DNA of 48,377 nucleotides, from the NCBI GenBank assembly GCA_019912395.1, contig JAIOIH010000068.1:1-48377 (forward strand), in the 5' to 3' direction. The notes beneath the pieces are model-generated. The model saw only the letters and a list, made by a program, of their open reading frames with translations, had not been told where the DNA came from and did no database searches. A program made the position numbers and the translations under genes. Of the stretch, positions 6,763-15,515 are shown in pieces (the stretch's first letter is position 1; each line of letters opens with the position of its first letter). This DNA comes from Flavobacteriales bacterium (GTDB taxonomy: Bacteria; Bacteroidota; Bacteroidia; Flavobacteriales_F; PHOS-HE28).

Positions 6763-9700
6763 TCACCCCTTCTCCCACCACCGAACCACCGTATCGTCCA
6801 CCGTACGGTAGTCGATCCCCAAGGCCGCGAAGTACTTCTTCGCCAACTTGATCTTGCGTTTCTCGTGGCCCCATTGCAGGTTCTCCACGATGGTGGTGCC
6901 TTTTGTTTCCCGCACGAGTTCCATCAGCACCTCCGGCTTCTTGTCGTCTTCCCGTAGCACGCCCCAGTCCGGATTGTAGTTGCCGATGATCTTGGGCATG
7001 CCGATCTCAAAGCCCGCAGGGAATTTCAAATAGCCCTTCACCTTGCCGTCCTCATTGAGGCGCAGCTCCACGAAGTGCTTCTCCACATCGCTGTCCACTT
7101 GCACCAGATCGTACATGCTGGCGCCGGAGCCATCTACCAGCTCCTTTTGCGCATATTTCTTCTCGGGCGGGAACAAGGTTTCCAGGTCGCTGTCCTGCTT
7201 CTCTTTTTGCAAGTGGTATTGCACGCGTTCCGCGATGTGGTCGGCGAGCAGTTCGCGGATGGTGCGGATGAACACGCCGCTGAAGCCTTCCGGGTTGCGG
7301 AAGATCCAGGGCTTCTTGTCCGCGCTCATCCGTTGGAAAATGGCAAGGATGGTGCTGCGCGTCAACTTGGTCTCTTGCGCGGCACGGTCGATCAGGTTGA
7401 AGACCGGATGGTCCGCTTGTGTTTCCAGGCGCGTGGTGGTGGGCTTGGTGTTCACTTCGCGATCGCTGAAGACCAACGGTCGCCCGATGCCCACTTCGGT
7501 CGAGTTGCCGAAATGCAGTACAGCGTCCTCTTCCTCTCCGTCGATCTCCACCACCTTGTAGCCTTTGAGGATGGGTTCCTTGAGCATCCGGGACAGGTCG
7601 TCGCCCTTGCGGTACCACTCCTTGGAGTAGGCACGGGCCACGCCGCCGGAGGGTGAGATGGTGATGTCCAACCGCGCAAGGCCGACCTGCACTTGCACCA
7701 GTTCGATGCGGACGCTCAGCATCGTGTAGCGCCCTTTGCTCACCACGATGTGCGGCTCCGGGAATTGCTCGGCGTTCAGTTTGTTCACGCAGGCTTCCAC
7801 GATGGCATCCGTGTCCGCATGGATCTCATATTCGGCCTGCTGCATCAGCTTGTCCCAGAAGGCCCGGAATGCCTTGCTCTTGTACAATTTGTCGTTGCGC
7901 TTCGCCGGTGAGCGGCGTGCGTTCGTCGGCTTGGGTGGTGCCAACTGGCCGGCCGCGGTGTATTCCTTCTGCAATGCATCCGCAAAGCGCTCGTAGCTCT
8001 CGTTGGCCACCACGGTGAGGATGTTCACCGGCTCCGACATCACCCGGTCGCCGCTCTGGTCCACGGCCAAGCGTAGGCCACGACCGATCTCCTGCCGCTT
8101 CTTGCTCTCGCTGGTGGTCTGGTTCAAGGTGCAGATCTGAAAGACGTTCGGGTTGTCCCACCCTTCTTTCAGGGCGCTGTGGGCGAAGATGAAGGCGACC
8201 TTCTCGTTCAAGTTGAGCAGGCGCTCCTTGCCTTTCATGATCAACTCGTACGCCCCCTTTTCCGCTTCCGTGTCCGCCTTCTTCTTGTCGGATTCCTCGA
8301 TCGCGGTGTCCACGAATTCATCCGGCTTTCCCTTCTTGCCTTTCTTCTTCGCGAAGTAGCCCTCACGCACCTCTTCGGCCTTCCATCCTTTCCAGTACGG
8401 CTTATCCTTCTTCAGTTTCACATACACCTCATCGAAGAGGCGTTTGATCAAGCCGTCCTCGTCCACGTAGTTCGCCACTCGGTCGATGAAGAAGAGCGAT
8501 AGGACCTTGATGCCCAAAGGCAACAGTTCCTTCTGCCGGGCCATGTGCTGCTTGACCGTCTCTTCGATCTGCGTGCGGAAGATGTCCTCTTTCTCTTGTG
8601 GGTTCCCGAAGTCCCGCACGTTCACTTGGTCGCCGTTGTCGAAGACCACGATGCCTTGCCGCTTGTCCACGTTCTCGATCTTCAGGCCGCGGAATTTCGG
8701 GTTCCGGGTCTTTTCGAAAAGGTCATCACCGCGCTTCAATTGCAGGCGCTCGCGCTTGGGTTCTCCCCTCACCAAGCAAGTGAGTTCCGCCTCAACCGCC
8801 AAGCCGTATCCCGCGCCTTTCCCGCTCACGAAATTGAAACTGAACTGCTCGTCGTTGTATTGGTACTGTTCCGTTACGCCGATCACGTCGATCTTCTTCA
8901 CCAGCCCTTGCTGGAAGGCTTCCAGAGGGCCGAGGCGGTAGAAGAGGTTGGGGCGCTCACCGGGCGTGGCGCTGTAGTTGATCGCCAGCAAGGGCTTCAA
9001 GGTGCGCAGCGCTTGCCGCGCCTTCTTCGTCTGGTAGTTCTGGCTCTCGTCCAGGATCAGCACCGGTCGCACGGCTTGGATGTATTCGTATGGCTTCCAT
9101 TCGCCTTGCAGCTTCTCCGTGCTCTTGTACAGGTTGTTGCTCGACTTGTTGAAGCTCGCCGCCGTCATCAACAACACCTCCACCTTGTCGCTCGTGGCGA
9201 AGTCGCGCAACTGGCTGATCTGCGCGCTGTCGTACTGGATCAGGTGCGTCACCTCGTTGCTGTACAAGCCTTTGAAGTGCTCGCGCATCGTCTCGAAGCT
9301 CTTCACAACACCTTCATAAATGGCCACGCTGGGCACCACGATGATGAATTTGCGCAGGCCGAACTGCTTGCGCAGTTCTTGGATGCTGCGCAGGTACACG
9401 TAGGTCTTGCCCGTGCCCGTCTCCATCTCCACGGTGAACACCGGGTAGCGGTGGCTCTCGGTGCTGATGCCATCCAGCAGCTCACCATCGTCCGCATCCA
9501 AGGCCATCGACTCTTGGATCATCTGGCCGGGTTCCAACCAAGCCTCTTGGCTTTGGCGCACGGCGTTCAAATTGTCCAGCAACCAATCCTCATCCAGTTG
9601 GTAGGCCGGTGGGATGTTGCCCACCACATCGCTGTTCATGCCGAGCTGGCCGCTCTCGCTCAGGGCCTTCTTGTACAAGGCGCTGTCAAATTGCGGCAGG

Positions 9701-9786
9701 CCCTCCAGCAATTGTGCGGTGCATTCGATGGCGCGCAACTGGTGCGGCTGGCTGGCATCGAACTTGAAGCGGATGGGTTTGCTCAT
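6763..9786 (-). CDS. Type III restriction endonuclease subunit Res (system 1)
   Basis: A 1007-residue SF2 translocase-nuclease. Motifs: METGTGKT (121-128, Walker A), LILDESQ (243-249, Walker B variant DESQ), YSATP (271-275), SALKEGWDNPNVFQICTL (537-554), QEIGRGLRL (565-573). The C-terminal PD-(D/E)XK nuclease shows NPDWGVL with PD at 939-940 and ELVRETKG with E960/K962. It should cleave DNA with Mod1 (15516-17396) after ATP-driven communication between inversely oriented sites. Unusually, Mod1 and Res1 are 5.7 kb apart, separated by TrlF, AlbA_2 and Pif1 genes. The start lies 3 bp after the Pif1 stop. Length and motif order fit the family. Confidence 0.92.
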   Translation of the reverse strand: MSKPIRFKFDASQPHQLRAIECTAQLLEGLPQFDSALYKKALSESGQLGMNSDVVGNIPPAYQLDEDWLLDNLNAVRQSQEAWLEPGQMIQESMALDADDGELLDGISTESHRYPVFTVEMETGTGKTYVYLRSIQELRKQFGLRKFIIVVPSVAIYEGVVKSFETMREHFKGLYSNEVTHLIQYDSAQISQLRDFATSDKVEVLLMTAASFNKSSNNLYKSTEKLQGEWKPYEYIQAVRPVLILDESQNYQTKKARQALRTLKPLLAINYSATPGERPNLFYRLGPLEAFQQGLVKKIDVIGVTEQYQYNDEQFSFNFVSGKGAGYGLAVEAELTCLVRGEPKRERLQLKRGDDLFEKTRNPKFRGLKIENVDKRQGIVVFDNGDQVNVRDFGNPQEKEDIFRTQIEETVKQHMARQKELLPLGIKVLSLFFIDRVANYVDEDGLIKRLFDEVYVKLKKDKPYWKGWKAEEVREGYFAKKKGKKGKPDEFVDTAIEESDKKKADTEAEKGAYELIMKGKERLLNLNEKVAFIFAHSALKEGWDNPNVFQICTLNQTTSESKKRQEIGRGLRLAVDQSGDRVMSEPVNILTVVANESYERFADALQKEYTAAGQLAPPKPTNARRSPAKRNDKLYKSKAFRAFWDKLMQQAEYEIHADTDAIVEACVNKLNAEQFPEPHIVVSKGRYTMLSVRIELVQVQVGLARLDITISPSGGVARAYSKEWYRKGDDLSRMLKEPILKGYKVVEIDGEEEDAVLHFGNSTEVGIGRPLVFSDREVNTKPTTTRLETQADHPVFNLIDRAAQETKLTRSTILAIFQRMSADKKPWIFRNPEGFSGVFIRTIRELLADHIAERVQYHLQKEKQDSDLETLFPPEKKYAQKELVDGSGASMYDLVQVDSDVEKHFVELRLNEDGKVKGYLKFPAGFEIGMPKIIGNYNPDWGVLREDDKKPEVLMELVRETKGTTIVENLQWGHEKRKIKLAKKYFAALGIDYRTVDDTVVRWWEKG

Positions 9787-9789
9787 CGG

Positions 9790-11304
9790 TCAATTCTCGG
9801 TATTGAAATAGGCGACCACCAAGGGGTCCACCTTCAGGTCACCCTGCCCAACGGGCTGGCGTAGCACAATGCCCTCCAAGGTGCGGCAGCGGCTCAAGGC
9901 CACGTAGGTCTGTCCATGCGCGAAGGCGCCGTTGCCCATGTCGATGTGCACGCGGTCGAAGGTGAGCCCTTGGCTCTTGTGGATGGTGATGGCCCAGGCC
10001 AACTTCATCGGATACTGCCGAAAAGTGCCTACCACCACTTGTTGCATCTTGCGTTTCTCGCGGTCGTATTCGTACTCAACCGTTTCCCATGCTTCTTGTT
10101 GCACGGGATAGATGCGGTCTTCAATGTCCACTTCGATCAGGTCATTGCTGACCGAGTGCACCTTGCCGATGGAGCCGTTCACCCACATCTTCTCGCCGTG
10201 GTTCTTCACCATCATCACCTGTGCGCCCTTCTTGAGCTCCAGAACTTCCGGTGCGGGGCAGTTGCTCTGCTTGAAGTCTCCACTGATCTGTCCGCGAAAG
10301 GTGAAGGTCTGTTCCCGTAGGGTGGCCAACCGTGTCGCGTTGGTCTCGTCCACACGGCGATTGGTCGGGGCCAAGGTGATGTACTCATCCTGCTGGTTCT
10401 CCACTTGAAAGAAATAGTCCACGCGGGTGTTCAACTTCTTCCAATGGTGGTCCTCCACCTCGCCGACGCGCACTGCGTTGAGCACCTCGATGAAGGCCGT
10501 GTCGCTTTGTCGGAAGATCTTGGTCAGTTGGATGCGCTTCACGCGGGCATCCTGCCATGCGGGGGTCTGGAAACAGAAGGGGCCTCCGAAGCGATCATAG
10601 AAGTATTGCGCTACATCCGAGGTGACCACGGGCGGTAGCTGGAAGAGGTCGCCGAAGAAGACCATCTGCACGCCCCCGAATGGCTCATCCCGCCTACGCG
10701 CCCTGCGCAGATGGATGTCCATCGCCTGCATCATATCCGCGCGCACCATCGACACCTCGTCGATGATGATCACATCCACGTTCTCGTACAGTGCACGGTA
10801 TCGGCCATCGGGTTGGATCGCCGCCGGTTCGAGCAACCGGGGCGCGAAACGAAAGAAGGAATGGATGGTGGCACCACTGATCTGTACTGCCGCAAGACCT
10901 GTTGGCGCCAAGACCACGCAGCGCTTTTCGGTGGTGGACATGAAATGGCGCAGCAAGGTGCTCTTGCCGGTACCGGCCTTGCCTGTGATGAACAGATTGG
11001 TCGCCGTGTTCTCCAGGAGTTCCAACGCGGCCTTGAATTCCGGGGTGAGTTCGATGTTCTCGGGTGGTGGGACAACACGGATCCGTTTTGGCGGTGGTGG
11101 CGGTGCTGGCCTAGGTGGCGGTGTGGCTTTCTGCGGTGGCGCTACGGGCTGCTTTTGGAAGCGTGTGTGATCAGCAGATGAAGCCTCTTTGGCTGTAGGC
11201 TTTTGAGCACTGCTATGGTTACCTCCATGCAGCTTGGCACCGCTGCGTTGACCCAACCAATAGACAAAGCCACCACCAATTAGTATTGCGATCAGGATTT
11301 CCAT
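9790..11304 (-). CDS. Pif1/RecD-like SF1B helicase with N-terminal membrane anchor
   Basis: A 504-residue protein. Residues 2-18 (EILIAILIGGGFVYWLG) form a likely transmembrane helix, followed by a proline-rich linker (about 54-82) and a Pif1 core: FITGKAGTGKST (105-116), PTGLAAVQ (134-141), IIIDEVSMVRADM (179-191), FGDLFQLPPV, TIHKSQGLTFD (440-450) and YVALSRCRT (467-475). Pif1 helicases unwind 5'-3' and disrupt G-quadruplexes or RNA:DNA hybrids. Membrane tethering of this core is not usual. It lies between AlbA_2 and Res1, 3 bp after a 24-residue ORF that looks like a res start. A defence role is inferred from position only. Confidence 0.88.
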   Translation of the reverse strand: MEILIAILIGGGFVYWLGQRSGAKLHGGNHSSAQKPTAKEASSADHTRFQKQPVAPPQKATPPPRPAPPPPPKRIRVVPPPENIELTPEFKAALELLENTATNLFITGKAGTGKSTLLRHFMSTTEKRCVVLAPTGLAAVQISGATIHSFFRFAPRLLEPAAIQPDGRYRALYENVDVIIIDEVSMVRADMMQAMDIHLRRARRRDEPFGGVQMVFFGDLFQLPPVVTSDVAQYFYDRFGGPFCFQTPAWQDARVKRIQLTKIFRQSDTAFIEVLNAVRVGEVEDHHWKKLNTRVDYFFQVENQQDEYITLAPTNRRVDETNATRLATLREQTFTFRGQISGDFKQSNCPAPEVLELKKGAQVMMVKNHGEKMWVNGSIGKVHSVSNDLIEVDIEDRIYPVQQEAWETVEYEYDREKRKMQQVVVGTFRQYPMKLAWAITIHKSQGLTFDRVHIDMGNGAFAHGQTYVALSRCRTLEGIVLRQPVGQGDLKVDPLVVAYFNTEN

Positions 11305-11307
11305 TGT

Positions 11308-11382
11308 TCAAACTAACAGTCGCCCCATCGCGTGCAGCAGGTGCAGCAGGCTCGGATCGAAGTGAAGATTGACCGTGCTCAT
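11308..11382 (-). CDS. 24-residue ORF resembling the start of a type III res gene
   Basis: The ATG overlaps the AlbA_2 stop (ATGA) and the TGA lies 3 bp before the Pif1 ATG, so it is fully coupled in the operon. Its N-terminus, MSTVNLHFDPSLLHLLHAMG, resembles the typical Res opening 'L.FDP.L..Q..A....LL' and, loosely, that of Res1 (FKFDASQPHQLRAI). I read it as a leftover res 5' end, left when the Pif1-Res1 segment was joined in. It could also be a small translated peptide in its own right. Confidence 0.4.
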   Translation of the reverse strand: MSTVNLHFDPSLLHLLHAMGRLLV

Positions 11383-12641
11383 GCCACGGCCTTGGGTATC
11401 GTCAGCATCAATTCATCATCACCCAAAAGCTGATAGGTGGCTGGCTGGCCGGCAAGTTGCAGTGTTCGTTTTACGATGATCTGAGCACCTTCACCGCGCC
11501 GGTCCATGTACGTGCTTCTCGTCGTGGCACCACCGATACGCTCATCCACGGGGACCTTGCTCAAGAGGCTCGCAAGTGTATCGTTCCGGGAGACTTGCCG
11601 GAACCCAATGGAATCCAGTTCGAGCGTGTTCACCAAGGTGCCGGGTACGAACAGTTCCAATCGGTTGCTGAACATGTGGAGACGGACCTTCGAGCCTTGG
11701 ATGGTGTAGTCCCGGTGGACCACCGCGTTCACCAGTGCCTCGAAAATGGCCGTGGTGTCATACTCCGGCTTGTCCGTGCGACCCGCCTCCTTTGTGGCGG
11801 CCACCTTGGAGTTGCGCCGAACGAATTGCATGGCCCCAACGACCTGATGGTCGAGCGGGCCTGTGATGTCCTCCGCATCCAACTGGTAGTCTCCTTCACC
11901 TTCAGCTGGAACCACATCTGCCCCAGCATATGCCACGGCTTGTATGAAAGCGCCTTTGTGCCAAGTCTCTGGTGACTTGGAGCACATGAGCACACCGGAA
12001 AGCGTGGGATGCCATTCTCCCTCTTCGTCCTGCCCCAAGATGCCCAGCTTGCGCAAGTAATCCTCCACCGAAGTATCCGAGCGCTCGGTCCGGAAGCGAT
12101 CGTACAGGTCCTTATCCAAGTCCTTTAGACCCGCTTCATGGACCAGGAATTCATCGAAGCGGATAACGCGGGATTGCGACCGTTGCATCTGCATGCGCAT
12201 CTTCAGTTCCTGGCTCATTTGCCGCTTGCTGCTTCCTACCCGTGTATAGGTACCTCCGGGGCTGTCATGCAGGAACAAGCTGCGGGTGATCTCCACTTGG
12301 ATGATGGCCCTTGATTGCCCTGTAGAATCCGGTAGCTCGCGCCGGTAGATGTCAACCGTCTCTAAAGCAGGCTTCAACTTGCTCTGGCAAATGTCTTTGA
12401 CGGTACGCTCAACTGCTTCCAGCTTGTCGTATGGAATACCTATCACCTCCTTGGTCTTGTCGTCCACGCCCAACAGGAGCACGCCTCCTCGCTTGTTCGC
12501 AAAGGCCGCGATCTCATCCGCCAGGTCATCAGGCCGGGGGCCGGTCAAGCGTTCTCCGCTCAGGCGGATTTCCTTGCACTCGATCCCGCTGTCTTCACCC
12601 AGACGGATCTTTTCCAGTAACTCAAGATCCAAATACCTCAT
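11379..12641 (-). CDS. AlbA_2 (Schlafen-type) domain protein with RecG-like ATPase fold (operon 1)
   Basis: A 420-residue protein. An N-terminal AlbA_2/Schlafen domain shows ECKEIRL (21-27) and EIAAFANKRGGVLLLGVDD (43-61). A C-terminal histidine-kinase-type ATP-binding module is recognised by IFEALVNAVVHRDY (299-312) and FSNRLELFVPG (324-334). This architecture is usually annotated as an ATP-binding transcriptional regulator; Schlafen-type domains can also be RNA nucleases. The ATG at 12641 overlaps the TrlF stop (ATGA); an in-frame ATG at 12710 would overlap TrlF by 70 nt and adds no family residues. An AlbA_2 gene also lies between Mod and Res in operon 2, although the two proteins are not close copies. 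Confidence 0.85.
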   Translation of the reverse strand: MRYLDLELLEKIRLGEDSGIECKEIRLSGERLTGPRPDDLADEIAAFANKRGGVLLLGVDDKTKEVIGIPYDKLEAVERTVKDICQSKLKPALETVDIYRRELPDSTGQSRAIIQVEITRSLFLHDSPGGTYTRVGSSKRQMSQELKMRMQMQRSQSRVIRFDEFLVHEAGLKDLDKDLYDRFRTERSDTSVEDYLRKLGILGQDEEGEWHPTLSGVLMCSKSPETWHKGAFIQAVAYAGADVVPAEGEGDYQLDAEDITGPLDHQVVGAMQFVRRNSKVAATKEAGRTDKPEYDTTAIFEALVNAVVHRDYTIQGSKVRLHMFSNRLELFVPGTLVNTLELDSIGFRQVSRNDTLASLLSKVPVDERIGGATTRSTYMDRRGEGAQIIVKRTLQLAGQPATYQLLGDDELMLTIPKAVA

Positions 12642-15499
12642 GCTGCTGATTCGATCAACCGTTGATAGCGCCGCTTGAATGCGTTCCGCCCTCCCTCCAT
12701 GATCCTGCACACCTCATCACGAAGGTTCGTGTTCTGCAAACTTTCCGTGTGCTTCAGCCAACATTGGCCGGAACGGTATTCCATTACATGCACAGCCTCG
12801 GCATCACCGTTCACCACCACGTTCGCATCGTGCGTGATGACGACGATCTGGCGACGCTGCTTGTTCAAACGCACACCCTGTACCACCAGATCGAAGACCA
12901 CTTGATTATCCAGGTCGTCCTCCGGTTGGTCCAGAATGATGGGTTCATTGCCATACGACAAGAGGAAGGCCAACAATGCGGCAGAACGCTGACCCGCCGA
13001 TGCCTCATTGACATCACGCCACTCGGCTGCACCGGCCTGGGAAGCATTGTACTCCACAGTGATGCTGTCCTCCGGGAACCACGCATCCAAGCGGTCCAAG
13101 TATTCAGGCCGGTCGCTTGCCGCCTTCTTCAGCCTGTTCGTAAGCCAACCGGTCCAAGGCGTGGCATCGCCGCCACCGTGCGCCAGTTCGGTCAGGTCCT
13201 GCTTGAGTTGGGCCAGCCGTTGGTTGAACTCCACTTGCCGCGCATCAACACCTTCCGGAAGGTCCTTGTAGAGCCTATCGGCCATCACTTTGAGGTCATC
13301 GGCGAACCCGTCGCCTCCCAGGTCAAGTGCGGCACGCAACTGGTCGATGAGCCGTTCCTTATCCTCGCCGAAAGCCAGCAGCTTCATGCGAACGAAGTTG
13401 TTGTCCTTGAGCACGGTGTTGAGGAAAGTGTTCCGATCGCGCGTGAGTTCCATGCGCTGATCCATCAGTTGTTGCAACAGCCCCTTCCGATGCGCAGCGG
13501 AACGGGACAGGGTTGCGCGCAATTCTTGCAGGCGTTTGAGTTGCTCATCCACAACATGTCGCTGCTGCACCAGTTGGCCATACTGCTCAGGATCCGTTAC
13601 GCCGGTGGCCCTGAGCCGTGCGATGAGTTCTTCATGAGCTTTCCGAGCACGCTCTGCCACCACCTTCCAGCCGGTGTTCGCAAGCATGGCCTCGAATTCC
13701 TGGTTCGCACGGCCGAGGAGCTGCTCCATTTCACCGAGGCGCTGCTTGGTGCTATGTACTATCTGCCGCAGCGTTCGGATCGCATTGAGAGCGGACTGCT
13801 CTTCCGCATTGGCCGGATCGAAGATGCCCTCGGCCACATCGCTCAGCCGCATGTGCTCCTGCAGCTCACGCAGCTCTCCACGCAAAGCTTCCACTTCGCC
13901 CGCCAAGGACCGCACCTCCCGCGTTTGACGGCTCTGCCGTTGGAAGTTCTTGAGCACATTGGCATGGTCGGAACCGTCAAACTGGGCCAACTTGCGGCCA
14001 ATGTCCTCCTGTTGGGCTTTCAGACGGTCCGCCTGCCCCAACTGTATGGCCAACTCACGCAACTGCGCGCTCGCGGTCATGAACGCGGTGAACTGCTGCC
14101 CGTGTTCGGCGGTCCATCGGGCCTTGCCGATCGCTTCGTCCACCAGACGCAGCAATCCTTCCCGGCCGTTCTGTATCAGGTCCGTCAATTGGTCCTGGCT
14201 CACGATGGTGACCTTGAACCGATCGCGCACGTCTTGGCTGTTCGCTGGGGCCAAGCTGCCATCGGCCTGCACCTCTTCCACTACATGGTCCTTGAGCGCA
14301 CCTTTCGTGGTGATCAAGAAACTGGTGCCATTCAATGCGTACCGGAGTTTGACGCTGCTATCCGGCTTCAATACCCCGCCTTTGCGCGGAGCAGATTGAC
14401 GCATGAAACTATTGAAGGTCTTCCACGGTTGGCTGTCTTCACCGCCAAGGTCTTGCGCGGTGTTGCGCCCCAAGGCCTGCCGGGCGAAGTGGACGAAGCT
14501 GCTTTTACCGGTACCCCGATCACCAATGATCGCGTTCAACCAAGGACTCAGTTTCAATTGCACAGGGTGTCCATTGCCCATCACCTTGGTGCCGTTGATC
14601 TCCAACTCTTCGATGAGCTGCTCAGGTGTGGTATTGAAGTGGTGGGCCGGGCCTGGTTCCACGCTGCGGCATACGCTCAGGGGGCCATCCAACAGTGCCA
14701 GGCGCAAGCCATCGATAGTGGGTTGTCCCATCTTGATCCATGTCCAACGGCTGCCCGGGTAGTTGCTCGCCGGGCCTCCTTGATCGTCGGGGTGGTGGGC
14801 ATCACTACCCACCACCATCGTCCAGTTTAACTTGGCCTGCTTGTAAGCCTCAGGGAGCGTCGGCACTGAAGCAAGGAACTCCATTCCAACGATCGAGTCT
14901 ATGCGGAGCGCGGGGTTCAATGCATTTCCCGTATACTCAGTGAACAAGCCCCGGGGGCCGTCCACATGGGCAGGAATGAAGAGCCCCCCCTTTCTCGCGA
15001 CTTCGTTGGCGATATCCGTGAGCGAAGCTTTGCAGACATCATCGCAGTTTCCGGGGGTACCATCGAACCGTGCAAAGCCAAGGACCTCATCAATGACCTT
15101 CCCTCCATGCTCCGGCCCGAACAGCACCAAGGCATGCAGGCGTTCGATGGACAGCTCCACACCGGGGAGCAGGGTGACCGGCCGATAGCCCTCGGGCTTT
15201 TCGTGATCAAGCTCGGCCAACGCCCGTTTCAATGGGTCGATCCATGCACCGGTATTGTGGTCCGTGATGGCCACACAGTCCAGCCCAGCCCGCATGTAGT
15301 CCAAAAGCCATTCCTTGTGGCTGCGAGCACGTAGCGCAGCTTGGTTCACGCCTTTTCCATAATCCAATGATGCCGGTGTGTGGTTGTGCAGGTCGCATTT
15401 CCACCACCGCGCGCCGGGGTATGGCCATTGGGTAGGTGTAATAACTGTGCTCATGGTGTGTTCCGTACGTTCTTCTCGATCCTCAAAGGTCGTTTCCAT
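12638..15499 (-). CDS. TrlF-like protein: PHP phosphoesterase fused to SMC-type ATPase
   Basis: A 953-residue protein. The PHP domain shows KCDLHNHTPASLDYGKG (34-50), AITDHNTG (77-84), PGVELS and VVGSDAHHPDD (229-239), a metal-dependent phosphoesterase site. Then come Walker A IGDRGTGKSS (325-334), a long helical coiled-coil region (about 450-790) rich in E, Q, R and L, the ABC signature SAGQRSA (834-840) and Walker B IILDQPEDDLDN (854-865). This is the TrlF-type architecture found in defence and toxin contexts; the substrate is unknown. It begins 16 bp after Mod1. A second start at residue 16 (15454, MSTVITP) brings the N-terminus closer to the PHP domain and may be the real one. Confidence 0.85.
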   Translation of the reverse strand: METTFEDREERTEHTMSTVITPTQWPYPGARWWKCDLHNHTPASLDYGKGVNQAALRARSHKEWLLDYMRAGLDCVAITDHNTGAWIDPLKRALAELDHEKPEGYRPVTLLPGVELSIERLHALVLFGPEHGGKVIDEVLGFARFDGTPGNCDDVCKASLTDIANEVARKGGLFIPAHVDGPRGLFTEYTGNALNPALRIDSIVGMEFLASVPTLPEAYKQAKLNWTMVVGSDAHHPDDQGGPASNYPGSRWTWIKMGQPTIDGLRLALLDGPLSVCRSVEPGPAHHFNTTPEQLIEELEINGTKVMGNGHPVQLKLSPWLNAIIGDRGTGKSSFVHFARQALGRNTAQDLGGEDSQPWKTFNSFMRQSAPRKGGVLKPDSSVKLRYALNGTSFLITTKGALKDHVVEEVQADGSLAPANSQDVRDRFKVTIVSQDQLTDLIQNGREGLLRLVDEAIGKARWTAEHGQQFTAFMTASAQLRELAIQLGQADRLKAQQEDIGRKLAQFDGSDHANVLKNFQRQSRQTREVRSLAGEVEALRGELRELQEHMRLSDVAEGIFDPANAEEQSALNAIRTLRQIVHSTKQRLGEMEQLLGRANQEFEAMLANTGWKVVAERARKAHEELIARLRATGVTDPEQYGQLVQQRHVVDEQLKRLQELRATLSRSAAHRKGLLQQLMDQRMELTRDRNTFLNTVLKDNNFVRMKLLAFGEDKERLIDQLRAALDLGGDGFADDLKVMADRLYKDLPEGVDARQVEFNQRLAQLKQDLTELAHGGGDATPWTGWLTNRLKKAASDRPEYLDRLDAWFPEDSITVEYNASQAGAAEWRDVNEASAGQRSAALLAFLLSYGNEPIILDQPEDDLDNQVVFDLVVQGVRLNKQRRQIVVITHDANVVVNGDAEAVHVMEYRSGQCWLKHTESLQNTNLRDEVCRIMEGGRNAFKRRYQRLIESAA

Positions 15500-15515
15500 C
15501 CCTTCATCTCCACCC

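Noticed and set aside
12662-14830. Long plus-strand ORF (722 codons) opposite the TrlF-like gene
   Set aside because: It is the antisense shadow of a gene with clear PHP and ATPase motifs; the same holds for long plus-strand ORFs at 8545-9864, 18208-20346, 25930-27234 and 27364-28470.
15444-15484. 18-codon ORF between Mod1 and TrlF as another scar
   Set aside because: It overlaps the alternative TrlF start in ATGA fashion, but its residues match no start of a neighbouring gene.
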